7,065 nucleotides of DNA, from assembly GCA_002452315.1 (NCBI GenBank), contig DKFH01000057.1:1-7065 (forward strand), read 5' to 3'. The translations under genes and the position numbers were made by a program. The notes under the pieces are model-generated. The model made no database searches and was not told the DNA's origin. It was given only the letters and a program-made list of their open reading frames with translations. Origin of the DNA: Anaerolineaceae bacterium UBA6801. GTDB taxonomy: Bacteria > Chloroflexota > Anaerolineae > Anaerolineales > Anaerolineaceae. Position 1 is the stretch's first letter, and every line of letters starts with the position of its first letter. This document shows, in pieces, positions 1 to 7,026 of the stretch.

Positions 1-854
1 GTAAAACAGGGTTCCATCAACTCCCAGGTCCTTTTCTCATCCACGCCAGGCGTTGAAAAGAGAAAGGATAACCAGGCTGTTGCCGGGCGAACATCATCGA
101 ATTCCATCAACCGCTGGTACAGGGCCAATAAGGTGGGATCGTTCAAGATCTGCTCCGCGCCATAACGCCTCACAAACAGCCAGGGTAAGGACGCGCCAAA
201 CTCAATCGTGGTGATATCCCCTAAACTGGACTGACCGTAAACTGATTCCGGGATGAAAGTAGGGATTGATTCCTGCTCCAGAACATCGATGGCAAAATTG
301 GTGCGGTCATATTCGTGCCCGTGCCTCACCAGGCAGAAGGGTTTACCCAGGTGATCCTGTAAGATCAGGTGGTGATCAAAAAGAGCCTCCCCGCCTGTTA
401 AACCGAACAACTCACGCACCACTTTGCGGATTGCTGGTGTCGCATTTGCCAACCGGTCATGATTGCCCAAGATCAAGTGCAGCTTGATCGGCATGTCAAA
501 ATGGCCCTGAAGATTTTGAAATAAATTTAGTGTTTCAGCGACATGTTCATCCTCGGCAATGGCCTGGATGATCTTCAGAATGGTGGCTTCAGCTTCAGAA
601 CCTGGCTCAACGGCATGATAATCAATATACGGCCGATCTTCTCCCTCCAGCCAGATGGCTGAGCGAGAAATTTCCAAAATATCCCCTGCCAGCACCAGAT
701 CTACCGTTTGAATGTGATTCGCCTGTGCAAACTTGTTGATTTCGTCAAAATAAGCTGAATAATTCTCAGGTAGGAGATTCCGAGTAAAGCGATGCATCCC
801 GATTTGCGAGGATTTTGTTTCTGAGAAATGCAAATCAGATAGAACAATTAACAT
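1..854 (-). CDS. Calcineurin-like metallophosphoesterase (C-terminus beyond window)
   Basis: An open frame runs from ATG at 854 to the window edge, giving 284 codons with no stop, so the 3' end is missing. It carries the metallophosphoesterase metal-ligand blocks in order: Asp7-x-His9 (SDLHF), Gly57-Asp58 (LAGDILE), Gly130-Asn-His-Asp133 (LGNHDR) and His178-Gly-His180 (RHGHEYD). Members of this superfamily hold two metal ions and hydrolyse phosphomonoesters, phosphodiesters or pyrophosphate bonds. The substrate cannot be read from the sequence, and a distant LpxH-like or phosphodiesterase role is possible. There is no signal peptide or membrane segment, so it is probably cytoplasmic. The start is supported by an AAAAGGAG ribosome site (867-860) five bases upstream and by the first motif beginning at residue 6, as is usual for the family. 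It lies 139 nt after the threonine aldolase gene and may have its own promoter. Superfamily call is firm; specific function is unknown. Confidence 0.88.
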   Translation of the reverse strand, partial: MLIVLSDLHFSETKSSQIGMHRFTRNLLPENYSAYFDEINKFAQANHIQTVDLVLAGDILEISRSAIWLEGEDRPYIDYHAVEPGSEAEATILKIIQAIAEDEHVAETLNLFQNLQGHFDMPIKLHLILGNHDRLANATPAIRKVVRELFGLTGGEALFDHHLILQDHLGKPFCLVRHGHEYDRTNFAIDVLEQESIPTFIPESVYGQSSLGDITTIEFGASLPWLFVRRYGAEQILNDPTLLALYQRLMEFDDVRPATAWLSFLFSTPGVDEKRTWELMEPCF

Positions 855-993
855 CTTTGCTCCTTTTCGGGTTAACTATACCCAATCATTTTTGCAAAAC
901 GAAAAGGAAATTTCCATGCATTAAAAACTGATTTTTCACCAATTCTATCCGAAATCGTTATTAATTTCTCGATATTAACCGGGTAAATGACCG
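855..993. other. AT-rich intergenic gap without a clear terminator
   Basis: This gap between the threonine aldolase stop and the metallophosphoesterase start is more AT-rich than the flanking genes. It holds small AT-rich palindromes such as GGAAATTTCC (907-916) and an imperfect GTTAAT/ATTAAC-like pair near 961-978. Neither makes a GC-rich hairpin followed by a T tract on the minus strand. The end of the ileS operon is therefore undefined: transcription may read through into the metallophosphoesterase gene, or stop in a factor-dependent way. Confidence 0.5.
860..880 (-). promoter_or_regulatory. Possible -10 element and ribosome site of the metallophosphoesterase gene
   Basis: On the minus strand TATAGT (880-875) resembles a sigma70 -10 box. 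It is followed by AAAAGGAG (867-860), a strong Shine-Dalgarno sequence five bases before ATG at 854. No good -35 box lies 16-18 bases upstream (the best is TTCGTT-like), so the promoter part is weak, and it would leave a very short leader. The ribosome site is convincing. Confidence 0.35.
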
Positions 994-2031
994 TTATGCC
1001 AATGCTTTTCCAAACGCGCTGACGATGTGGGGAATATGCTCATCCCTGATCCAGAAGTGGCTCACCAAACGAAACTGGCGCTCGCCTGTGATCCCCACTA
1101 AAACGCTTTCGGCTTTGAGCTGCGCCGCACATACCTCCGCAGATATGCCCAGCGCTGGGTCAATTTCGATGTAGACCATGTTGGTGTTCGGTGAGCCCTT
1201 AACCAGCCGGAGGCCGGGCACTTTACGCAGCCTATCTGCTAAAGCGGCCGCGCGCTGATGATCTTCCGCCAACCGGTCGACCATCTCTTCCAGCGCCACG
1301 ATCCCCGCCGCAGCCAGCACACCAGCCTGGCGCATACCACCTCCTAATTGCTTGCGCAGCCGGTGCGCCTTGTAGATAAATGCTTGGCTGCCGCATAAAA
1401 CCGAACCCACAGGTGCACACAGGCCTTTACTTAAGCAAAATGTGACCGAATCTACCATATCAACCAGCGCGGAAACCGGTAAACCCTGGTCAACGGCTGC
1501 GTTGAAAACCCTGGCGCCATCCAGATGGATCGCCAGACCATTATCCCTGGCAGTTTGGGCTGCTGCCAACATGTAATCGCGGGAAAGTGACACACCGCCG
1601 CAACGATTGTGGGTATTTTCAAGGATCAACAGCCTTGAACATGGAAAATGGGAGTCATCCGCCCGGACTGCTCGCTGGATATCCTCGATCAGCAAGGTGC
1701 CATCCGCCTGGTTGGACACGGTAAAGGGGTGCACACCGCCCAGGGCAGAAATCCCACCGGCCTCATACAGGTAGGTATGCGCCAAATTCCCCATGATGAC
1801 CTCATCGCCGCGTCCGCAATGGGCCAGCACGGCAATCAGGTTGCCCATCGTGCCTGATGGGACAAATAAGGCCGCTTCCTTGCCCATACGCTCCGCTGCC
1901 AGCGCCTGTAAACGGTTGACCGTCGGGTCCTCACCGTAGACGTCGTCGCCCAGTTGGGCGGAGGCCATCGCTTGCCGCATTTTATCCGTTGGTAAGGTCA
2001 CTGTATCCGAACGTAGATCAATCCAACCCAT
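994..2031 (-). CDS. ltaE: Low-specificity L-threonine aldolase
   Basis: This is a fold-type I PLP enzyme that cleaves L-threonine or L-allo-threonine to glycine and acetaldehyde, reversibly in vitro. Counted from ATG at 2031 (345 aa, full length for the family) it shows the N-terminal IDLRSDTVT block, the phosphate-binding SGTMGN (59-64), the PLP-stacking His85, HLDGAR with Asp171 and Arg174, the Schiff-base lysine Lys202 in CLSKGLCAPVGS, GGGMRQAG with Arg234, and Arg321, which likely binds the substrate carboxylate. Two starts are possible: GTG at 2034 gives one extra Met and a 4-nt GTGA overlap with rluD, while ATG at 2031 overlaps the rluD TGA by one base. The AGAGGAG site inside the rluD end is 5 nt from GTG and 8 nt from ATG. 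I prefer ATG. It is the last gene of the ileS operon. Family call is firm; choice among threonine, allo-threonine and related beta-hydroxy amino acids is not decided. Confidence 0.93.
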   Translation of the reverse strand: MGWIDLRSDTVTLPTDKMRQAMASAQLGDDVYGEDPTVNRLQALAAERMGKEAALFVPSGTMGNLIAVLAHCGRGDEVIMGNLAHTYLYEAGGISALGGVHPFTVSNQADGTLLIEDIQRAVRADDSHFPCSRLLILENTHNRCGGVSLSRDYMLAAAQTARDNGLAIHLDGARVFNAAVDQGLPVSALVDMVDSVTFCLSKGLCAPVGSVLCGSQAFIYKAHRLRKQLGGGMRQAGVLAAAGIVALEEMVDRLAEDHQRAAALADRLRKVPGLRLVKGSPNTNMVYIEIDPALGISAEVCAAQLKAESVLVGITGERQFRLVSHFWIRDEHIPHIVSAFGKALA

Positions 2032-2966
2032 CACAGCCGCTCCTCTTGTTGTTCTAACCTTGAAAGTACCTGTTGCAATTCATCCGGTAAAGGGGCCTCA
2101 AAACTGCGCGGGTTGCGTTCCCCGGGCAGCCTGAGGGTTAACGACTTGGCGTGCAAGAAAATTCTTTCCATTGGAATGCTGAGATGCCGCCGCCCGTAGA
2201 GGGTATCACCAACTACCGGCACACCCAGATAGCTCAGATGGACCCGAATTTGGTGTGTTCGCCCTGTGACGGGATGCACTTCCAACAGGGCATGCTTCGC
2301 AAAACGTTGCACCTGAAAATACTCACTCACGGCAGGCTTGCCCTGGCCGCGCAGGCCTACCGCCATGCGCGTGCGCACTCGGCTGTCCCGCTCAACCGGC
2401 GCTTCAATGCGCCCGGTTGGCGTTGGGGGATGGCCGTCCACCAGGGCTAGATAGGTTTTGCGAACCTCGCGTGACTTAAACAGTTTGACCAACCAGCGGT
2501 AAGCTTTGTCCGTTTTAGCAAACACCATCACACCAGAGGTGTCCTTGTCCAATCGATGCACCACACCCGGCCGATCCGCCTCACCCACCTCGCGTATGGG
2601 CGGGAAATAGGCCAGCAAAGCATTCACCAGTGTGCCGTCTTGGTTTCCCGCACCGGGATGGACCACCATGCCGGCCGGTTTATCAACGACGATGACATGT
2701 TCATCTTCGAACAGAATCTCCAGGGGGATATTTTCAGGGACCAGCCCACCAACCTGCTCAATCACAACATCAATTTCCAACAAACTGCCCGGTTTGGCCT
2801 TCGCCCCCGCCTTATCCACCGGGAAACCATCCAGTGTCACCTGGTCGGTTTCAATCAAACGTTTTATCTGGGATCGGGAGAGCTGCGGCAATTGATCGGA
2901 TAGGTATTTGTCCACCCGCACCTCTGCCTCACCCTCGACAGTAAATTGAAAGCGCGTCTGTTTCAT
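2031..2966 (-). CDS. rluD: RluA/RluD-family 23S rRNA pseudouridine synthase
   Basis: This 311-aa protein converts uridine to pseudouridine in RNA; RluD itself acts on helix 69 of 23S rRNA. An N-terminal S4 RNA-binding domain covers about residues 16-65 (VDKYLSDQLPQLSRSQIKRL). The RluA-type catalytic domain follows from about residue 83, with VVDKPAGMVVHPG (93-105), the catalytic Asp140 in HRLDKDTSG (137-145), the conserved Tyr172 in KTYLALVDG, and GRTHQIRVH (235-243). Length and domain order match RluD and RluC; the S4 domain and motifs fit RluD best, but the exact target uridines cannot be assigned from sequence. The start ATG (2966) overlaps the lspA stop as ATGA. No strong Shine-Dalgarno precedes it, so initiation probably depends on translational coupling to lspA. 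Confidence 0.92.
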   Translation of the reverse strand: MKQTRFQFTVEGEAEVRVDKYLSDQLPQLSRSQIKRLIETDQVTLDGFPVDKAGAKAKPGSLLEIDVVIEQVGGLVPENIPLEILFEDEHVIVVDKPAGMVVHPGAGNQDGTLVNALLAYFPPIREVGEADRPGVVHRLDKDTSGVMVFAKTDKAYRWLVKLFKSREVRKTYLALVDGHPPTPTGRIEAPVERDSRVRTRMAVGLRGQGKPAVSEYFQVQRFAKHALLEVHPVTGRTHQIRVHLSYLGVPVVGDTLYGRRHLSIPMERIFLHAKSLTLRLPGERNPRSFEAPLPDELQQVLSRLEQQEERL

Positions 2967-3505
2967 GATAGGCCGTCTGAAGTTTTTTCGTTAAAGTCTT
3001 GCTGAGTGGGCTCTGTTTCTTGTCCCGCGGCTTTCTCCTTACGCTCCTGCAGCCACATGAACAATAGCAGGATGCCCACGCCTACTGTAATGCTGGCATC
3101 GGCGATGTTAAACACCGGGAATGCGCCTACGGCAATAAAATCGGTCACCGGGCCAAATTGAATGCGGTCGATCAAATTGCCCAGCGCCCCGCCCATTTGC
3201 ATGGCCAGGGCAATGCGCATCACCAGGAATTCTTGGGGGATTTTTGGGAAGTACAGGATGATAAACAGGGAGACGATCATCGCCAAAACCCCAAACACCA
3301 CTCCCCCCCCCTGGAACATGCCAAAGGCTGCACCGGTATTCTGCCAGTGCACAATCCGGATAAAGGACAAAAAGCCGCTAAAAGGCGACCAGCTAGCCCC
3401 AAAAGGGAGGTTGGCCCGTACCAGTGCTTTTGTCACCTGATCAAGGATCAAGACCACCCCCACCACAAGGGCCAATACCCCATAGGTTTTAATAATTTTT
3501 TTCAA
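2963..3505 (-). CDS. lspA: Lipoprotein signal peptidase (signal peptidase II)
   Basis: This polytopic membrane aspartyl protease (180 aa) removes the signal peptide from diacylglyceryl-modified prolipoproteins after Lgt. Four hydrophobic segments are visible at about 8-28, 66-86, 93-113 and 133-153. The conserved blocks are DQVTK (Asp22), NTGAAFG (Asn56), GGALGNLIDR (Asn110, Arg114) and the catalytic dyad Asp122 in VTDF and Asp136 in FNIADAS. A polar tail of about 25 residues follows the last helix and overlaps the start of rluD. The start codon is TTG (3505-3503), supported by AGGAG six bases upstream (3516-3512) and by the lack of a later in-frame start before the first helix. The gene begins 18 nt after the ileS stop. 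A run of nine G (coding sense) at codons 65-68, encoding Gln-Gly-Gly-Gly, is unusual. Confidence 0.95.
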   Translation of the reverse strand: MKKIIKTYGVLALVVGVVLILDQVTKALVRANLPFGASWSPFSGFLSFIRIVHWQNTGAAFGMFQGGGVVFGVLAMIVSLFIILYFPKIPQEFLVMRIALAMQMGGALGNLIDRIQFGPVTDFIAVGAFPVFNIADASITVGVGILLLFMWLQERKEKAAGQETEPTQQDFNEKTSDGLS

Positions 3506-3511
3506 TGTTTT

Positions 3512-3516
3512 CTCCT
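3512..3516 (-). promoter_or_regulatory. Ribosome site that decides the TTG start of lspA
   Basis: AGGAG stands six bases before TTG in the short ileS-lspA gap. No ATG or GTG at suitable spacing exists, so this site fixes the rare TTG start. The A-rich codons that follow (Lys-Lys-Ile-Ile-Lys) probably help initiation. Confidence 0.7.
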
Positions 3517-3523
3517 GACGGTG

Positions 3524-6500
3524 TCAGACCTTCTCAATGCAGATGCGCACCGATTCACCATCAAATTCATCCTGCAACAAAGGCAGGTCTTCCGGTATGA
3601 CACCAGCGGTCAACTCAACCGACAGCGTTTCCTCTTTGATGTAATCGCCAAAAGCCTGGATGGCGGCATCCAGCTGCTCAGATGCCGTGTAATACAGATG
3701 GATGCGATCCGCAATATCAAAATCGGCGTCTTTGCGCAGTGATTGTACCCGCCTGACAAACTCCCTCACAAGGCCTTCATGCACCAATTCCGGCGATAAG
3801 GCCGTCACCAAAGCGGCCAGGTAGGCCCCTTCGGAGGCGACAGCAAACCCGGTTTTGGCCTCGGCACGCACCTCGACCTCATCCGGGGTGATCTGGAGCG
3901 TCTCGCCTTCCAAAACGATCGTGATCGCCTCGCCCTCGAGCAATTTACGAGCGGTTTGGTCAGCAGGCAGGTCTAAGAGGGCTTTGCGCACCAGCGGGAA
4001 CTGTGCCTTGAAACGCTGGCCCAATTGCTTGGGTAAGGGGTTGATGCTGAAACTGACCGCATCACTGGCGCTGCCCAACAGGCTGACCGTCTTGACGTTT
4101 AGCTCGTCCTTTAGCAGGTCAGCATAATCCTCGACAACGGACTGCTCATCCAGGTTACCGACCACGAAAGCGGCTTCACCGAGCGGCTGCCTTACCTTGA
4201 GGTTCTCAGCATTGCGGGCTGCATGCCCCAGTGACGCCAATTTCATCACCGTAGCCATCTCCTGGTTCAGCTTTTCATCGATAAAAGCCGGAACAAAGGT
4301 TGGCCAGTCCGCTAAATGGATGGATTGCGGTGCATCCGGGTTAACGCTCAAAACGAGGTTGCGATAGAGTGATTCAGCCAGGAAAGGCATGGTTGGCGCC
4401 AACAAAAAGGCCAGGGTCTTTAGCGCCTCGTAAAGCGTGGCGTAGGCAGCGGCTTTATCAGCGTCTGATTCGGTTTTCCAGTAACGCCTGCGAGACCGCC
4501 GCAGGTACCAGTTGGAGAGCTGATCGACAAACTTTTCAATCGGCCGCGTCGCCCCGAGAACGTTATATTCCTCATAAGCTTTGGTCACATCCCTCACCAA
4601 CGCATGCAACGATGACAATAACCAGCGGTCGAGGTCGCTGTACTCAGGCACCTCAACCTGATCGGGTGTCCAATGATCCAGGTTGGCATAGGTCACAAAG
4701 AAGGCATAGGTGTTCCACAGCGTCAGCGTGAAATTGCGCACCACATCACCAACCAGGTCTTCGGAGAAGCGCCGTTCCTGCCCGGGTGGACTGGCGGTAT
4801 ATAGATACCAGCGCAGGGCATCCGCCCCATGTTTGTTGATCACATCCCAGGGTTCGACCACATTTCCCCGTGATTTTGACATCTTGTAGCCATCCTTGTC
4901 GAGGATCAGCCCCAGGCAGATCACATTTTTGAAGGAGTGGCTGTCAAAAGCAAGCGTGCTGATGGCATGCAAAGTGTAAAACCAGCCGCGGGTTTGGTCA
5001 ACGGCCTCGCAGATGAAATCAGCCGGGAATTGTTCCTGGAAGGTTTCTTCATTTTCAAAGGGATAGTGCCACTGGGCTACCGGCATGGAGCCCGAATCAA
5101 ACCACACATCGATCAGCTCTGTCACCCGGCTCATCCATCCGTGGCATTCCGGGCACTCGAAATGAACCTGGTCCACATACGGGCGGTGCAAATCCACATC
5201 GCTCAGGTCACGGCCTGCATAGGCACCCATCTCCTCGACTGAACCCACGCATACCTGGTGATGGCAGGACTCACATTCCCATACTGGCAGTGGCGTGCCC
5301 CAATAGCGTTCACGACCCAAAGCCCAATCAATATTGTTCTCCAACCAGTTCCCGAAACGTCCATGTTTGATGTACTCCGGGTACCAATTGATGTTCTCAT
5401 TCAGCGCCACCAGGCGGTCTTTAAGCTCGCTGGTGCGGATGTACCAGGTTGAACGTGCGTAATAAAGCAGCGGCGTGTCACACCGCCAGCAGAAGGGGTA
5501 AGTATGGGTATAGGTGCCTACCGAGAGCATCAAACCCCGTTTTTGAAGTTCATCGATGATCAGTGGGTCAGCATCCTTAACCCACATCCCCGCCCAGGAG
5601 TGTACGTCATTGGTAAACCGGCCGCTGTCATTGACTGTCATCAAAATCGGCAGGTCAAACTCGATTGACATCTGCATATCATCGGCGCCAAAGGCGGGGG
5701 CAATATGCACCAGGCCGGTGCCATCTTCTATGGTCACAAAATCGGCCATCACGACATAATGGGCGTCTTTTTCAACCGGCATAAAGGTGAACAGGGGCTG
5801 GTAATGCTTCCCTTTGAGCTGTTTGCCTTTAAAGGTTTTGACCACCTTGTAATCCGTCCCGGTTAAAACCTTCTCCAGTAAGGGTTTCGCCAGGATCAAA
5901 TACTCCTGGTCAGCCCCCTCACCCAGCGCCACTTTGACATACTCCACATCCGGGTGGGCTGCTACCGCCACATTGCCCGGCAGCGTCCAGGGTGTGGTGG
6001 TCCACACCAACAGGGAGGTATTTTCCTCATCCACCAGGGGCATGCGCACAAAAATGGAGGGATCGGTCGCCTGCGCGTAGCCCAGGGCAACTTCATGGTC
6101 CGAAAGCGGCGTTCCGCAGCGTGGGCAATAGGGGACCACCTTAAAGCCCTGGTAAAGCAAACCTTTGTCCCAAATATTTTTAAGCAGCCACCACACTGAT
6201 TCGATGTACTCGTTTTTATAGGTGATGTAGGCATCATCCAGATCAACCCAGAAACCGATCCGGTCAGTCAGCTTTTCCCAGTCTTTAATGTAAGTAAAAA
6301 CCGAATCTTTGCACATTTGATTGAACTCGGCGATGCCATAATCTTCAATGTCCTGTTTATTTTTGAAGCCCAGGCGTTTTTCCACCTCAATCTCAACGGG
6401 CAAACCGTGGGTATCCCAGCCTCCCCGGCGCGAGATATGGTAACCCTGCATGCATTTGTAGCGCGGGAACATATCCTTGAACACCCGCGCGAGCACATGA

Positions 6501-6670
6501 TGGACACCAGGCTTGCCGTTGGCTGAAGGCGGACCCTCATAAAAGACATACTCCGGGCCGCCCCGGCGGGCATCCATCGATAAATGGAAAATATCATTTC
6601 TTTGCCAGAAACGCAGCACCTCAGATTCCAGCAAATTAATGTTCAAGCGTGATGAAACAGGTTCAAACAT
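3524..6670 (-). CDS. ileS: Isoleucyl-tRNA synthetase, type 2 (eukaryote/Thermus-like), with GVHH signature
   Basis: This class I synthetase (1048 aa) attaches isoleucine to tRNA-Ile in the cytoplasm. The Rossmann catalytic core begins near residue 41 (YVFYEGPPSANGKPG). The HxGH signature reads Gly55-Val-His-His58. Further marks are WDTHGLPVE (85-93), YCPRC (Cys182, Cys185) with FCWRC (Cys394, Cys397), and WECESC (466, 469) with FECPEC (506, 509) as likely zinc sites. The CP1 editing domain spans about 190-395, with WTTTPWTLPGN (223-233) and HIAPAFGADD (322-331; the conserved editing aspartate is Asp330 or 331). The KMSKS loop is intact at 596-600, followed by the anticodon-binding helical domain (about 680-830) and a C-terminal extension with HEGLVREFVRRVQSLRK (964-980). 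Overall pattern resembles T. thermophilus IleRS and the IleS2 class, not the E. coli type. ATG at 6670 is preceded by TGGAGG (6680-6675). It is controlled by the T-box upstream and leads the lspA-rluD-ltaE operon. Confidence 0.97.
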   Translation of the reverse strand: MFEPVSSRLNINLLESEVLRFWQRNDIFHLSMDARRGGPEYVFYEGPPSANGKPGVHHVLARVFKDMFPRYKCMQGYHISRRGGWDTHGLPVEIEVEKRLGFKNKQDIEDYGIAEFNQMCKDSVFTYIKDWEKLTDRIGFWVDLDDAYITYKNEYIESVWWLLKNIWDKGLLYQGFKVVPYCPRCGTPLSDHEVALGYAQATDPSIFVRMPLVDEENTSLLVWTTTPWTLPGNVAVAAHPDVEYVKVALGEGADQEYLILAKPLLEKVLTGTDYKVVKTFKGKQLKGKHYQPLFTFMPVEKDAHYVVMADFVTIEDGTGLVHIAPAFGADDMQMSIEFDLPILMTVNDSGRFTNDVHSWAGMWVKDADPLIIDELQKRGLMLSVGTYTHTYPFCWRCDTPLLYYARSTWYIRTSELKDRLVALNENINWYPEYIKHGRFGNWLENNIDWALGRERYWGTPLPVWECESCHHQVCVGSVEEMGAYAGRDLSDVDLHRPYVDQVHFECPECHGWMSRVTELIDVWFDSGSMPVAQWHYPFENEETFQEQFPADFICEAVDQTRGWFYTLHAISTLAFDSHSFKNVICLGLILDKDGYKMSKSRGNVVEPWDVINKHGADALRWYLYTASPPGQERRFSEDLVGDVVRNFTLTLWNTYAFFVTYANLDHWTPDQVEVPEYSDLDRWLLSSLHALVRDVTKAYEEYNVLGATRPIEKFVDQLSNWYLRRSRRRYWKTESDADKAAAYATLYEALKTLAFLLAPTMPFLAESLYRNLVLSVNPDAPQSIHLADWPTFVPAFIDEKLNQEMATVMKLASLGHAARNAENLKVRQPLGEAAFVVGNLDEQSVVEDYADLLKDELNVKTVSLLGSASDAVSFSINPLPKQLGQRFKAQFPLVRKALLDLPADQTARKLLEGEAITIVLEGETLQITPDEVEVRAEAKTGFAVASEGAYLAALVTALSPELVHEGLVREFVRRVQSLRKDADFDIADRIHLYYTASEQLDAAIQAFGDYIKEETLSVELTAGVIPEDLPLLQDEFDGESVRICIEKV

Positions 6671-6674
6671 CGGT

Positions 6675-6680
6675 CCTCCA
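6675..6680 (-). promoter_or_regulatory. Ribosome binding site of ileS
   Basis: TGGAGG lies four bases before ATG at 6670, just downstream of the terminator T tract. It is outside the terminator hairpin, so the switch works on transcription rather than by hiding this site. Confidence 0.75.
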
Positions 6681-6689
6681 AATGAATTG

Positions 6690-6984
6690 CTTTAAAAACA
6701 ATAACTCGTCCCAGTTCAGGGACGAGCAGTCTGCCCGCGGTACCACCCTGGTTCTCACAATCTTGTGAACACCTCGGCCGGTTACATCAGAGAGTGAAAT
6801 AACCGCACTTTGATAACAGAGCGTGACTCTGGCGCACCTACTTTTCCACCAGGGAAGTTCAGATTGCAGCTCCGGAAGGATTTTCCATGGTCTTGGCTTC
6901 CCGGCTTCCACCCGCCCGGGATCGCTGTGTGCCAGCGGACCCTGTACTCGTTTCCATCAACGCAAATTTTTCCAATTTACAACG
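6690..6984 (-). promoter_or_regulatory. Isoleucine T-box riboswitch leader of ileS
   Basis: The leader shows the T-box elements in order on the minus strand. Stem I can be drawn with a basal GGAA (6955-6952)/TTCC (6877-6874) pair, an AGTA motif (6947-6944), GGTC (6941-6938)/GACC (6892-6889), TGGC (6934-6931)/GCCA (6897-6894) and TCCCGG (6921-6916)/CCGGGA (6904-6899), closed by the distal loop with the conserved GGTGGAA (6911-6905). The specifier triplet is AUC at 6881-6879, an isoleucine codon. Hairpins follow at 6831-6817, 6805-6779 (stem III, CGGTTA/TAACCG) and 6773-6750. The T-box core AGGGTGGTACCGCGG is at 6749-6735; its UGGU bulge matches the ACCA 3' end expected of tRNA-Ile (discriminator A). 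CAGGG (6750-6746) can pair with CCCTG (6721-6717) as antiterminator, which breaks the terminator. Uncharged tRNA-Ile should therefore allow transcription into ileS. Confidence 0.95.
6694..6726 (-). terminator. Intrinsic terminator of the T-box (regulated)
   Basis: CTCGTCCC (6726-6719) and GGGACGAG (6712-6705) form an eight-base-pair hairpin with a six-base loop, followed by TTATTGTTTTT (6704-6694). The left arm contains the CGTCCC used by the antiterminator, so the two folds exclude each other. It ends 23 nt before the ileS start codon. Confidence 0.92.
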
Positions 6985-6989
6985 CTTAC

Positions 6990-7018
6990 ATTATGCCACA
7001 AGTGCGGTAATGGGTCAA
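6990..7018 (-). promoter_or_regulatory. Sigma70-type promoter of the ileS operon
   Basis: TTGACC (7018-7013) and CATAAT (6995-6990) are separated by exactly 17 bases, close to the housekeeping consensus. The expected transcription start is a purine near 6983-6986, about 30 nt before the base of Stem I. This gives a leader of about 310 nt, and its position agrees with the T-box. Confidence 0.82.
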
Positions 7019-7026
7019 TAAAGCCA

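Noticed and set aside
266..487. 73-codon plus-strand frame opposite the metallophosphoesterase
   Set aside because: The minus-strand frame is open for 284 codons with all metal-binding motifs; this is its shadow.
901..978. Palindromes after the threonine aldolase as an operon terminator
   Set aside because: Stems are AT-rich and short, and none is followed by a proper T tract on the minus strand.
2151..2903. Several 87-115 codon plus-strand frames opposite rluD
   Set aside because: They mirror the reverse frames of a clear RluD-family gene and show no domain or initiation signals.
3158..3742. 194-codon plus-strand frame opposite lspA and the end of ileS
   Set aside because: It is antisense to two well-supported genes, spans their junction, has low-complexity His/Gln-rich sequence and no ribosome site or motif.
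6663..6911. 82-codon minus-strand frame covering the leader of ileS
   Set aside because: It lies wholly within the T-box RNA structure, its codons spell no family, and the conserved features are RNA ones.
6800..7010. Inverted copies of ACCGCACTT at 6802-6810 and 7001-7009
   Set aside because: One copy lies in the untranscribed promoter spacer, so they cannot pair in the RNA; nine bases of identity may be chance.
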